This document shows, piece by piece, positions 51,541 through 61,483 of a DNA stretch of 64,000 nucleotides. The DNA is from Niebla homalea (Eukaryota; Ascomycota; Lecanoromycetes; Lecanorales; Ramalinaceae). The stretch lies in contig JAHGAU010000013.1 in assembly GCA_019925105.1 (NCBI GenBank), positions 1 to 64,000 on the forward strand, read 5' to 3'. Each line of letters starts with the position of its first letter. Within the stretch, counting starts at the first letter, position 1. Position numbers and translations under genes: made by a program. The notes under the pieces are model-generated. The model made no database searches. It had not been told where the DNA came from and saw nothing but the letters and a program-made list of their open reading frames with translations.

Positions 51541-54500
51541 TTTCCTCGGTTACCATATAAGTACGTAAACGCGGGGAACGTTGGTCCGGTAATATACCTA
51601 AATTTCGATTATAAGAATAATCCATTTTTAATAAGATTTTATATTCATTTGCCGTATTATAATAATTTTAAATATTTAAAATTAAAACCAATAAAAAATA
51701 CGATTTCAATTAATATAGAAGATTTTATATAACTTATTAGGTTAGGATTACTTTGGTATAATAAACTTACTTAAAGTAACTTTAATATTAAATTCTATAT
51801 ATTGCTTAGTAATTTTATAACTTAAAAGTTAACGTATAAGGTTTATTATTAAAGTTATAAAAAAAAAAAAAATTATTAATTTTAAACGTTATTTTATTAA
51901 AGAATTTGCTTTAAGCGGTTAATTAATATCCAATATTATATATAAAGGATTATCGGCGTTATAAATATACTTTTTATTTTAAATAAATCTTCTTTATTTT
52001 TTTATTTTAAAATTTTTAATCGCTATAAATAATTAATTATAAAATAATAAAAAGCTTTTTATTATTATATATTTTATATTAAGGGCTATAAATTACAAAA
52101 CGTACTATAAGATATTCAAAAGGAAAATAGGGAAGAATAGCTGAATATTCCTTAGGATCCGATCTAGGTTTGATTAGGTCCGTTATATTAATAATCTTTA
52201 GGATAAAATTAATAAGTAGAACTGGCTTAATATTAATAAGTAGCTTTTTAATTTAAAGGTTATTAACCTTAATAGTTTAATAATTATATAAGCGTTAAAG
52301 CTTAAACTTATAATAATAATTAAGAATATAATGTATTATTAAAATCCTTATTAACGATAAATAAATTAATTGAAAAGCGTTTATATAAATTACGGCTTAA
52401 AACGCCAGAGATAAGGTATATTACTATATAATATTAATATATTAACTTTTTTAAATCTTTATTAAGGTCTTTTCTTAATTAATAATATATAAGTATAATT
52501 ATTAATTAATTAATTTTCTTCGGAAGTTATTTAATATTATTATCGTATATTAGAATACGGATTTAAAAGCGTTTAACCTATAGAATACCGGAATAAACGA
52601 TATATTACGTTTAATTTATATATTAAAGTCTATATTTCTTTACTTTTTAAATTACGATTACAATAATTTATCCTTTTATTATAATAATTTATTTTATTTA
52701 ACTATTTTTATTATTAAGGCTATTTTATAAATAGTTTTATTTAATAATATAAATTTTCTTAATAAATATTATAACGTTTTTAAAAAATATAACGGGGTTT
52801 TATTTAAGTTAAATAGAAGTTAAAAGTTGTTAATTTTACGTCTATAATATTAATTATTTTACCTCCGGATCTTTTGCTTACCGTTAATAAATTTCTCTAA
52901 GAATCGGGTATAACCTTTTAACGCGTATATATAATTATCCGTTAAATTTTATTTCTATTCGTTTATTATCGGTAAAAAATAATAAATAATATTATTAAAA
53001 TAATAGTTAATTATTCGTGCTGGATTATTTTAATATAATAATAATTAATAAAAGCAGATATTTAAGCTTTAATATACTTAAAAAAGCTTTCGTTTAATAA
53101 TATAAATATATATTATTATATTAATAACTTATTAATAATATTGTTACGTTCTTTAATATCTTTAATAACTATTAACCCTTTACGTATATTCTATATTCCA
53201 ATTATAATTTTTTACGACGAACTACGTATATAATATATTGTATTAACGTTCTTTTATAATCTTTAAGTTTTAAGTATTAACGTATATATAAGGAATTTAT
53301 ATTATTAGAAATTAAGGAATACGTTAAGACGGGAATTATAATTATTATATAATTATTTCTACTATAAAATACTTTAAAATCTTTAATTAAATATAACTTA
53401 TTATAATTAATATCGTTATTACGTAATAATTATTTCCGCTTTAAATTATATACGGCCCCTTAGCCTTCCTTATCCGTTATCCGGTTTAAGCTTTATTAAT
53501 ATTTATATTAATTCAGAAGCGGAAAACAATCCTTAATAGTTCAATTAGCCTTAAAAATCGAATAGTTAAACGGGTTAAGCTTATATTATCGTTTTACTCT
53601 GAACGTTTTAAGCTAAATTCTATTTAATAATTAACCAGAAACTTTATTAAAAAGCTATATAATTAATAAATATTATATATCCTATAATAAATATTAAGTT
53701 CCCCGTTTAAAGGTAAATTAAACTTTATAATTTTTCTTAAACGCTTTATAAGGATAGATAAACCAGACTATACCGATCTTTAAAAGGTAAATATTTTTAT
53801 AAGATTATTTATTAACGTTAATTTATATAAATATTTTAATCCAAATTTAAAGGGTACCTTTATACCTTTAAATAACTCCCGTTTTATATGGCGCTTTTAC
53901 CTTAGGAGAAGCATTAATAACTTTAATACCTATATAGGGTTAATAAAATCGTTTAAATATAATTACGACTTTAAATAGAAATTAATTAATAAAGGAATCT
54001 TTATAAATAATATAATAAAATTATATAACGTAACGGAAATTATAATTATTATTATCCGTATTAAACGTTTATTATTACCGATTAAGTTCTTAAACGTTAA
54101 GTTCCGGGCCTTTAAAAACGTTAATAAAGTTTATTTTAATAAAACGATAATTATTATGGATCCGTTTAATATAATCCGCGGTAAAGTACCTTTTTATTTA
54201 ATAAATAAAGTAACTTTTAATAATCTTAAATTATTAATTAATAATATTATTAAAAACGCATAATTTAATTCTTACGATAAAATATTATTAAATAATATTT
54301 CTCCTTAAATACGGTAATAATTAAATCGATTTATTGTCCTTTTAAGTTATAAGTATAGTTTAACGTTATTAAACTTCTTAATAAAGATTAAGGGCCTTAA
54401 TAGGAATAAATAAATAATTTAATATTAAGCGTATTATATTGTTATTTACGGGGTTAAAGTAATACGTAAGCTATAAAAATATATAATTAAGGATGTATTT

Positions 54501-54869
54501 ACTTAATTTAATTAAAAGGTATATATAATTTCCATAATATATTTATAAGGTATCCTTAAATATTATATTATGTATTCCGTATCCTTTTTTAAATCCGATA
54601 ATATCATTAATTATTATATATATTAAATTGGTAGTTAAAACTTAATAAGCTTTATTTAATAATACCAGGATAATATATCCGTTTTCTAAAATTATAAAAA
54701 GTACGTTAAAAATAAACGTAATAAGTAAGTTATTATCGCTATAATATATAGCGATTTAATTATTATTAATTAAACCAGCCAATATAAATTTAATAGCCCG
54801 TTCCCGGTTAAAAATTCAATCTTATTTCCCGATAAGCTAATTATTGATCTTAATCTTAAAAGGCTTACT
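51541..54869 (-). pseudogene. right-arm copy of the 12.8-16.1 kb relics
   Basis: This mirrors the frames at 12,530-15,600, including the low-RIP patch at 52,100-52,165 and the patch around 52,870-52,930. It ends at the target duplication of the Copia insertion, so the frame continues after 61,483. Confidence 0.4.
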
Positions 54870-54874
54870 TTTAG
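54870..54874 (+). repeat. 5-bp target-site duplication, left
   Basis: TTTAG here and at 61,479-61,483 flank the Copia. The uninterrupted left arm reads GGCTTACTTCCGGCACG (reverse complement of 12,791-12,807), so TTTAG is TCCGG after RIP and occurs once in the empty site. Confidence 0.9.
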
Positions 54875-55026
54875 TCTCGAAATGTGAGGTGTAAGTAGCT
54901 TAATTATTCTCTATGTATAGAAGTGCGATTAAGTACTCCTGAATCCCGGTTACCCCAATTAGGTCTAGCTTCGGATTATATCTAATTTATTTAAGTACCG
55001 GGTAATTAATATAAATACTTTTAATA
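54875..55026 (-). repeat. Copia 3' LTR (152 bp)
   Basis: Pairs with 61,327-61,478 along its whole length. On the element strand it begins TATTAAAAG (TGTTAAAAG after RIP) and ends TTTCGAGA. Low RIP compared with the internal region. Confidence 0.95.
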
Positions 55027-55037
55027 CTCCCCTTTAA
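55027..55037 (-). other. polypurine tract
   Basis: On the element strand, TTAAAGGGGAG lies directly before the 3' LTR. It is the plus-strand primer site for cDNA synthesis. Confidence 0.85.
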
Positions 55038-55600
55038 GCTTTGGTATATATTACCTATATAATTATCTATTTATAATATTATATTCTATTATTGCTTTTT
55101 AGCTTTAATCTTTATATAACGTATACCTTATTTAAGTAATATTTTTTATAAGCTATTAAAGCTCCTTTATAGTAATAATCTTTTACTTTATAACGGTAGT
55201 TTTTTTATAATAAAATACCTTGGAAGATTATACTTATAGCCCTAAATATATATTATTTATTCCCTTAAGTTATAAAGCTGGCGCAGTAACGGTAAGCTCC
55301 TTTGCATTTTAAATTATCTTTTAGACCCCCCCGGGGTACGTGATTTCATCCGGGTATACTCTGGGGTAAATATTGTTTTTTACGATTTACCCCTTTTTTA
55401 AAATATTTTTTCAACCTTTTTACCTTATATATTAAATTTATATTAAAACGTATTCTTAGGTTCCTTAAGACTAATAATAACCTCCTTATAGGTAATTAGA
55501 AGCTTCTTTTATAAGTAGCTTAAAGCTTACCCTAAATAACTTAAAGATAAAGCTATAAGGCTATTAATATTATTAATAAGGCTTTAATCGATATAAGGAC
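55038..55600 (-). other. Copia 3' untranslated region with GC-rich patch
   Basis: The segment between the end of pol and the polypurine tract. It holds a low-RIP patch at 55,270-55,365, including a CCCCCCCGGGG run and CATCCGGGTATACTCTGGGG. No frame is recognised. Confidence 0.55.
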
Positions 55601-56350
55601 GTTCCGGGGGTGCTTTAAGGTTAAGTGTTTTACGGAACCCCTTAAAGGGCTAATATAATAAAGGCTTTATTAGGCCGTTAATGACTTATTTATATATCGG
55701 GATATATTTTAAATCTACCCGGTTATCTTTTATAATTTCCCGAAGTTAATATTATTAAATATTTATATACTTAATCCGGGCATAAAATATAGGGTTCTTA
55801 ACGAGAGTTATAACGCTTTAATTATTTCCGTAAATAATAACGGCGGAAAGGTTCCCGGTTTAATATAACTTAATTTTATTTAAAAGTTACTTAAACTATA
55901 AAGTTTCTTTAATTATTTATATTTATTTTATATATTCCGCTTTATAAATAAAAAGGGTAATTATAGCTTAACGCTTAAATTATTAATTAATTATAATACT
56001 TCTAATATTAAATATATAGCCCGTAATAAATTTCCGGGTTAAATTTACGGTAAAGTCGGAGTCGGTATAGTTATTAAAAGCTTTTAATTTACCTTAATAT
56101 ATTAATTAAAAGGTAACGGTAATACGGAAATAACGTAAAATTCTTCTTATTAACTTTTAATAATATTTAATAGGATTTAAAATATATTAATTAATTATTA
56201 AAATAAAGTAAACGATATTTAAGCGAGTTCTAAATATAATATATATTAAAGAGCTTACGGCCGATTAATATTTCTTCTGGAAAATCGGGTTAACCTTATA
56301 ACCTTTAAATATAGGCTCCGGCTTATACTTTAGTTCTATAAAGATATATA
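55600..56350 (-). pseudogene. Copia RNase H and pol C-terminus relic
   Basis: The minus strand from about 56,040 reads FITGYIFNI (family TGYVFxxGG), AIITLFIYKAEYIK (ALSTTEAEY), KETL*FK*LL (EAIWLRxLL with lost Trp), then YGNN*SVITLVKNPIFYARI, KYINI (KHIDI), DLKYI, ANGLTKPLF (ADxLTKPL) and GFRKTLNL to about 55,620. All the conserved blocks are in order. Interruptions are TAA/TAG only. Confidence 0.88.
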
Positions 56351-57060
56351 TAGGGGTAATATCCTATTACTTATAATCCTTAATAATTCTTTCTATATAA
56401 GCTTTTTAATTAAATCGGAGTATTTTATTCTGGTAATTTCTTATAATAATTATGCTTAAATAATAGTAAATTAACCTTAAATCAGATATATAGAATTAAT
56501 TATTAAGTACCTTTTTTAGGGTTATAATACCTTTTTTAAATAAGTTAATAATCAGGATATTATTTACGTAAAGAATTATAATCGTTCCATTTCCAGGGTA
56601 TATAAATATATAATAGTCTATAAGTATCAACTTAAACTTTTACTTCTTTATAAAGGTAAAGAAGTAATAATATTATAATTAAAGGGATTACTTTAATCCG
56701 TAAAGGGCTTTATTAAGTTTATAATATATATCGGTACCCTTCTCTTAATTATAAAATTACTTTATATAGACTTTTTTTTTTAATTAAGCTATAAAGAAAG
56801 GCCGTTTTTACGTCTATTTATTTTAAGTTTTAATCGTTAACCGCCGTTAATATAAAAAGCACCTTATAACTTATAGATTTAACCATAGAAGTAAAAGTTT
56901 TATTATAGTTAATACCTTCCCGTTATTCATAACCGCGGATTACTTAGCGGGCCTTATATTAAATAATTAAACCGTTAATGCTTCTCTTAAGAATATAAAC
57001 CCATTGTTTTTTTAAAATAATTATACCCGGGGGTATTATATACTTGGGTATAAGTATTTA
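56350..57060 (-). pseudogene. Copia reverse transcriptase relic
   Basis: The minus strand reads WVYILKRSINGLII (about 57,010-56,970), YKARQVIRGYE (KARLVARGxxQ), REGINYNKTF and MVKSISYK (family GIDYxETFAPVVKxxS), IDVKTAFLY (family DVKTAFLNG, about 56,810), KLNKALYGLK (about 56,720-56,690) and IIILYVNNILI. The catalytic YVDD box is YVNN, both Asp codons having become Asn (AAT) at 56,559-56,570. Motif order and spacing are normal for Copia. The enzyme is dead. Confidence 0.92.
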
Positions 57061-58620
57061 AGTACTATTTTTAATATAAGAGCCGTATTCGTCTTTTTCC
57101 GTTAATTATTAATCTATTTTATAATAAATATTTTTTATAGCTTTTTAATGGGTTTTTAATTTAAATAATTCCGGCTTATTCTTAAATAATATTAACGTTA
57201 AATAATAAATATCCTTTTCTTTATCCGAGATAATTATATTAATAAAGGTAAATAGTAAATTTAGGGATATATTTTAGAGCTTTAAATATTTAAGGATTTT
57301 AAGCTTAAAGTTATTTTAAAAGATAATTTTAATTTCCTCCCGTAATTTATTAAATTATTATTTATTTTAATTATATTAAGTTTAAGGGTAATTTCCTTAT
57401 TCCTTAACCGGGGTTATATTATTTATAAATATATCGTTTAGGATATTATTAATAAAAACGTTATTATAGACTTAATTTTTATAATTCTCCCTTAAAGTAA
57501 AGACTTATTAAGGCTATATATCCTTTTTTAAACGTTAAATCTTCTTCGTTAAAATATTTTTATCGGAATTATCTAACGGAATAATCTTCCGTTCCTTAAT
57601 ATAAACGTTATAAAATCGTTTTACCTTTTTATTAAAAATTTATACTTAAGGGTCAAAAACCCAGTATATCTTAATAATCTTATTATCGTAACTTAATAAA
57701 ATAAATAAATTAACCCTTTTATTTAAAAAAATCCGGTATTTTATAATCTTAATTTATATTAATAACCTAATTATTTATAAATATAATAAATCCGGTTCTT
57801 AATTATATTACGCTTAATATAAGGTAATCTTCCCTTTTAAGCTAGACGTAAGTTCCTTTATAATAAGGTAATTAATAATTATAACGATTTCCGGTTATAA
57901 ATTTTTAAATAAGCTTATATTATAAATTATTATATAGGTCCGCTTTTTAATTTCCCGGTTAAATCTTTCGCTTATAAGGTTTTATTTAAGATTACTTCGT
58001 ATTATTAATTTATAAATAATATTATAATTTTTAAGGTAGTCTTAAAAGTCCTTTAATATATATTTATTCCCGTTATCTACCCGTAAACGCCTGATTTTTC
58101 GGTTAATAATTTTATATTTAACTTAAAATTACTTGAATTTACGGGTTACGTCCGACTTATAAATTACCGGGTAGACTTCTAATATATAAGTAAAGTTATC
58201 CCGGAAAGTAATGAAATATTTAATTATATTAAAGCCTACCGGCTTAATAAACCCCGTAACGTTTAAGTAAATAAACTTTAATAAAATAGTCTTTAACTTA
58301 AAATATCCCTTATAAAATTAAGAGGTTATCTTATTAAAAACGTAATATATATATGTTACCTCCTTTAAGGGCTTTTCTTATTCTTTTTATTTACGTTTAA
58401 GGAATATCTTTATCGATACCGTAATTAATTTAACGATAAATTAAGGGCCGAAATACTTTATTTTTATATATTAAATTAATATATCGTTTAATACGTTAAA
58501 TACCGTTATTATTAATTAAGGTAATACTTAGAAATTTAATATAAAGAGCTATCCTTACCGGGAGTATATAAATTTACTGGGTCCTTTAATTATTATCCGT
58601 TTAACCCGGGAAATCACTAT
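57060..58620 (-). pseudogene. Copia integrase relic
   Basis: The minus strand between 58,240 and 57,850 reads IKYFITFR, YILEVYPVIYKSDVTRKFK, NRKIRRLRVDNGNKYI (the second catalytic Asp survives in RVDNG), YLKNYNIIYKL, RSNLK, ISERFNREIKKRTYIIIYNI and IINYLIIKEL. This is the DDE core of Copia integrases (D...VDNGxEF...NGxxER, the Glu read as ISER here). The zinc-binding HHCC part lies upstream at about 58,300-58,620 and is poorly legible. 57,060-57,600 is the variable tail before RT. Confidence 0.88.
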
Positions 58621-58920
58621 TTTAACTTTATTATTTAAGAGTTAAGTCTCTGAAAGGAGGTTTACTTTATTATTGGGGGAGTAAATAAAGTTTAAAAACT
58701 TGATTATTACCTTTTTCTTATTGATATTATAGGTTACCCGGGTGGTATTAATATTACCCGTATAGTTAATTCGCGTTAAACTTAACCTTAAGGATACTAT
58801 TTAATAAGGTTAAAGGTCGTTATTAAAGAATTCTTTTTAATAAAAAAAGTACTTATTATAGCCGTTATTTAGGATTATTAACTTTTATAAATTAACTAGG
58901 TTAACGGATATTATTATATA
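58620..58920 (-). pseudogene. Copia aspartic protease relic
   Basis: The minus strand from about 58,900 reads LIILNNGYNKYFFY, with NNG where the catalytic D-S/T-G should be, then EFFNN, INYTGNI, KVIIKFLNFIYSPNNKVNLL (about 58,700-58,640) and SET. This matches the family end (V-x-L-x-NVxYxPxxxxNLxS) with the usual spacing. The catalytic Asp is Asn by a G to A change. Confidence 0.75.
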
Positions 58921-61300
58921 TTTAAGCTTAACGTTTACGTTTATTATATTATAAACCTCCCTTAAAATTAATAGATTTACCGGTATAATAATAATAATAA
59001 CTTCCTTAATCTTTAACTTCTTTAACCCCTGGTATAACGTCTTAATCCTTTTTTTAAAGTAAAAGATTTAATAATTATTTTCCGGGTGCTTATTATTACG
59101 GCCTTTTACGGTATAGTAATTATATTTCTAATTATTATATTTAGTAAAAAACCGTTTATTATTAATTTTTAAAGTTACTAAATATAATTATAAAGTGGTA
59201 TTAACGCGGACTATATTAATCTATAATTCTTTATTAATAATTCTTAATATAATTTCGTTAAAACTAAAAGAATTTTAATTTAAAATAATCTAGTTTTAAG
59301 TTAAGTTAATATAAAAATATTATTAACCGTTATTAAGACCGAATAAAAAAAATTAAATAATTATTAAATTAAAGACTTTATATAACTTATTAATAGTTAA
59401 TATTTTAATAATATACTTACGGAATTTATAGATAAATTAATTAACCATTTTATTTAGATTTTTTATTATTATTTTGAACTCTTAAGTTAACTTAATATAT
59501 AAGCTTAAACCTTAAGGTTTAAAATGGGTGGTAAGAGTGGTCCAGATTTCTTTAATCGTATTTAATTTATCTATAAGGTAACGTATATTATTTCTATAGT
59601 GGGTTTTAATAACTATTATAACCCGGAATTTATCTTTAGTAGTTATAGGCTTATAAAGGTTATTAAGGATTAATTAATCCTTAACTTACCGGTACTATAA
59701 TATTTATTAGCGCTACTTAATTAATAACGGTATTATACCGAGGGAGAAACTCCCGGAGGCGGAGTCTTTAATTTTAAAGGTTATCTTTAACAAGAAAATA
59801 AGAACTTAAGGTCCTTAAATTAATACTTACGCGTAAAGAAATATTAATTACTTAATTAAATTCAGACTTAAAATTAAAATTAAATAAGAAGTCCGATAGG
59901 TTTTTTAACTTTAAAGATTTAAATTCTGATTAATACTTAATTAACGAGTTATTTAAGGGTAGGGGATATTCCGTATTAAATAACGGGATCTAATTTTTTA
60001 TTTTTAAACGGAATTTAAAGATTAACTTATTAAGCGGTGGTATTAAAGGTTCTTTAAATGCCTTTAAGTTGAAGCTATTATAAAACTTTAGTATAAATAA
60101 GGGTAAATATTCTTTATCTACGTCTTTAACTATTTCTTAAGTAGTCCTTTAATTTTCTTTTTAAAGGTTTCTTAAATAAAAATAGAAGAATTTACTTTTA
60201 ACTTAACGGTAAAAAATAATAAGAGGATTTCCGTATTAATAAAGCGGAGTAATAATATATTTAGGGGTTTTAATAATAAAGCTTAAATTTTAAATAAAGT
60301 TTAATTTATCTTAATTAATAATAAATTAAAACTTTATGGATATCTAAGTTATTTTTATGCCCCTTTAAAATTACTCGCCCCCCTTACGTTTAATATAATA
60401 CGGAAAGCCAATTTCTATAATTAATTATTATTCCTTACTTTAAAGGCTATAATCTTTATTTATAATTATTTTACCCTTAATTTTCCGGGTATTAATTAAA
60501 TTAAGTGGCCTTCCGGGCCAATTAAAATATAAAGGATTCGGTAATTAATTCCTAGTTTCCCTTTTTAAAATATAGAATCTTAATTTAAGTAAATAGACTT
60601 CTTTCTTTTTGGATTTAATCCTTAAAGATAATCTTAATTGGGTAATTTTAAGGGTAAAATTAAGTTATATCCTTACTATATAATTAAAGTTATTATCTTA
60701 AAAATAAGAATTCATTTTAAAGATAAGATTTTTTATTATAAAAAGTGAAAGTTTAAAGTTTTTTAACTCTATAACGTTCCGTAATCCTTATAAAAGGTTT
60801 TAATTAAGTAATCTTAACGGCGGAATAGGGTTAAAAATCCTTTAAGTTATAAAAAAAGTTTAAATTAAGTAAAGATTTCTCGTTATAATTATAAGATTTA
60901 AGGGTTTAAACTTTAAAGAGTTTAATTAAGGTCGAAATTTCTTAATTAAGATCTTTATTAAGGTTCCGTTTAACGCTTTATATTATAGAGTTAAAGCCCC
61001 TATATATAGCCGGTTTCTGGCGTATAAGTGCCGGCGTATAGTTAACTTATAAGGTTAAAAAATAAGCATTTATACTTTTAATTAATAAATACGTATACCC
61101 CGGCAGTAATAAAATTAAAGCATTTTATCCTTATAGAATTTTAGATTATTAAGTTATTAATTAACTTTATAGCTTAAAGATCGTAATTTAATAATATTCT
61201 TAAGTAAAATATTTTTATCTTTTAAGTATATTTTATATAATAAGATCTCTATATTATAGTTATAAAATTAAACAAAGAAAAGGTATCCCTATAGGGTATC
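58920..61300 (-). pseudogene. Copia gag relic
   Basis: The space between the primer site and protease is where gag must lie, and a minus-strand frame broken by RIP stops fills it. A Tyr-rich segment near 59,165-59,130 (TKYNN, KYNYYT) may be the zinc knuckle with Cys/His codons turned to Tyr, but the spacing is not exact. The stretch 59,510-59,560 is less mutated. No start codon can be fixed. Confidence 0.6.
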
Positions 61301-61312
61301 GCTATCGTAAGG

Positions 61313-61326
61313 CCGGGCTTATAACC
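61313..61326 (-). other. primer-binding site, initiator tRNA-Met half
   Basis: On the element strand, GGTTATAAGCCCGG lies directly after the 5' LTR. It is complementary to the anticodon arm of initiator tRNA-Met (CCGGGCTCATAACC) with a single RIP change. It points to priming by an internal fragment of that tRNA, as known for Drosophila copia. Confidence 0.85.
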
Positions 61327-61478
61327 TCTCGAAATATAAGGTATAAATAGTTTAATTATTCTCTATATATAGAAGTATGATTAAGTACTCCTGAATCCCG
61401 GCTACCCCAATTAAGTCTAGCTTCGGATCATATCTAATCTACCCGAGTGCCGGGTAACTAATGTGAGTACTTTTAACA
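61327..61478 (-). repeat. Copia 5' LTR (152 bp)
   Basis: On the element strand it begins TGTTAAAAGTACTCACATTAG and ends TTTCGAGA. It has kept more CA/TG than the 3' LTR, including the terminal TG. TATATATAGAG on the element strand (about 61,358-61,368) may be the TATA box. Confidence 0.95.
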
Positions 61479-61483
61479 TTTAG
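61479..61483 (+). repeat. 5-bp target-site duplication, right
   Basis: TTTAG, identical to 54,870-54,874. The interrupted right arm resumes at 61,484. Confidence 0.9.

Larger units (their letters stand above)
54875..61478 (-). mobile_element. complete Ty1/Copia element, 6.6 kb, RIP-inactivated
   Basis: This is a full-length Copia on the minus strand with 152-bp LTRs at both ends, a 5-bp target duplication, a primer site next to the 5' LTR and a polypurine tract next to the 3' LTR. It also has gag, protease, integrase, RT and RNase H relics in that order. The left arm at 12,790-12,810 is the empty site, so the insertion came after the inverted duplication (or entered only one of the two copies). 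The two LTRs differ by about 22 positions, all transitions, which is RIP and not ordinary ageing. No domain is intact. Confidence 0.95.
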
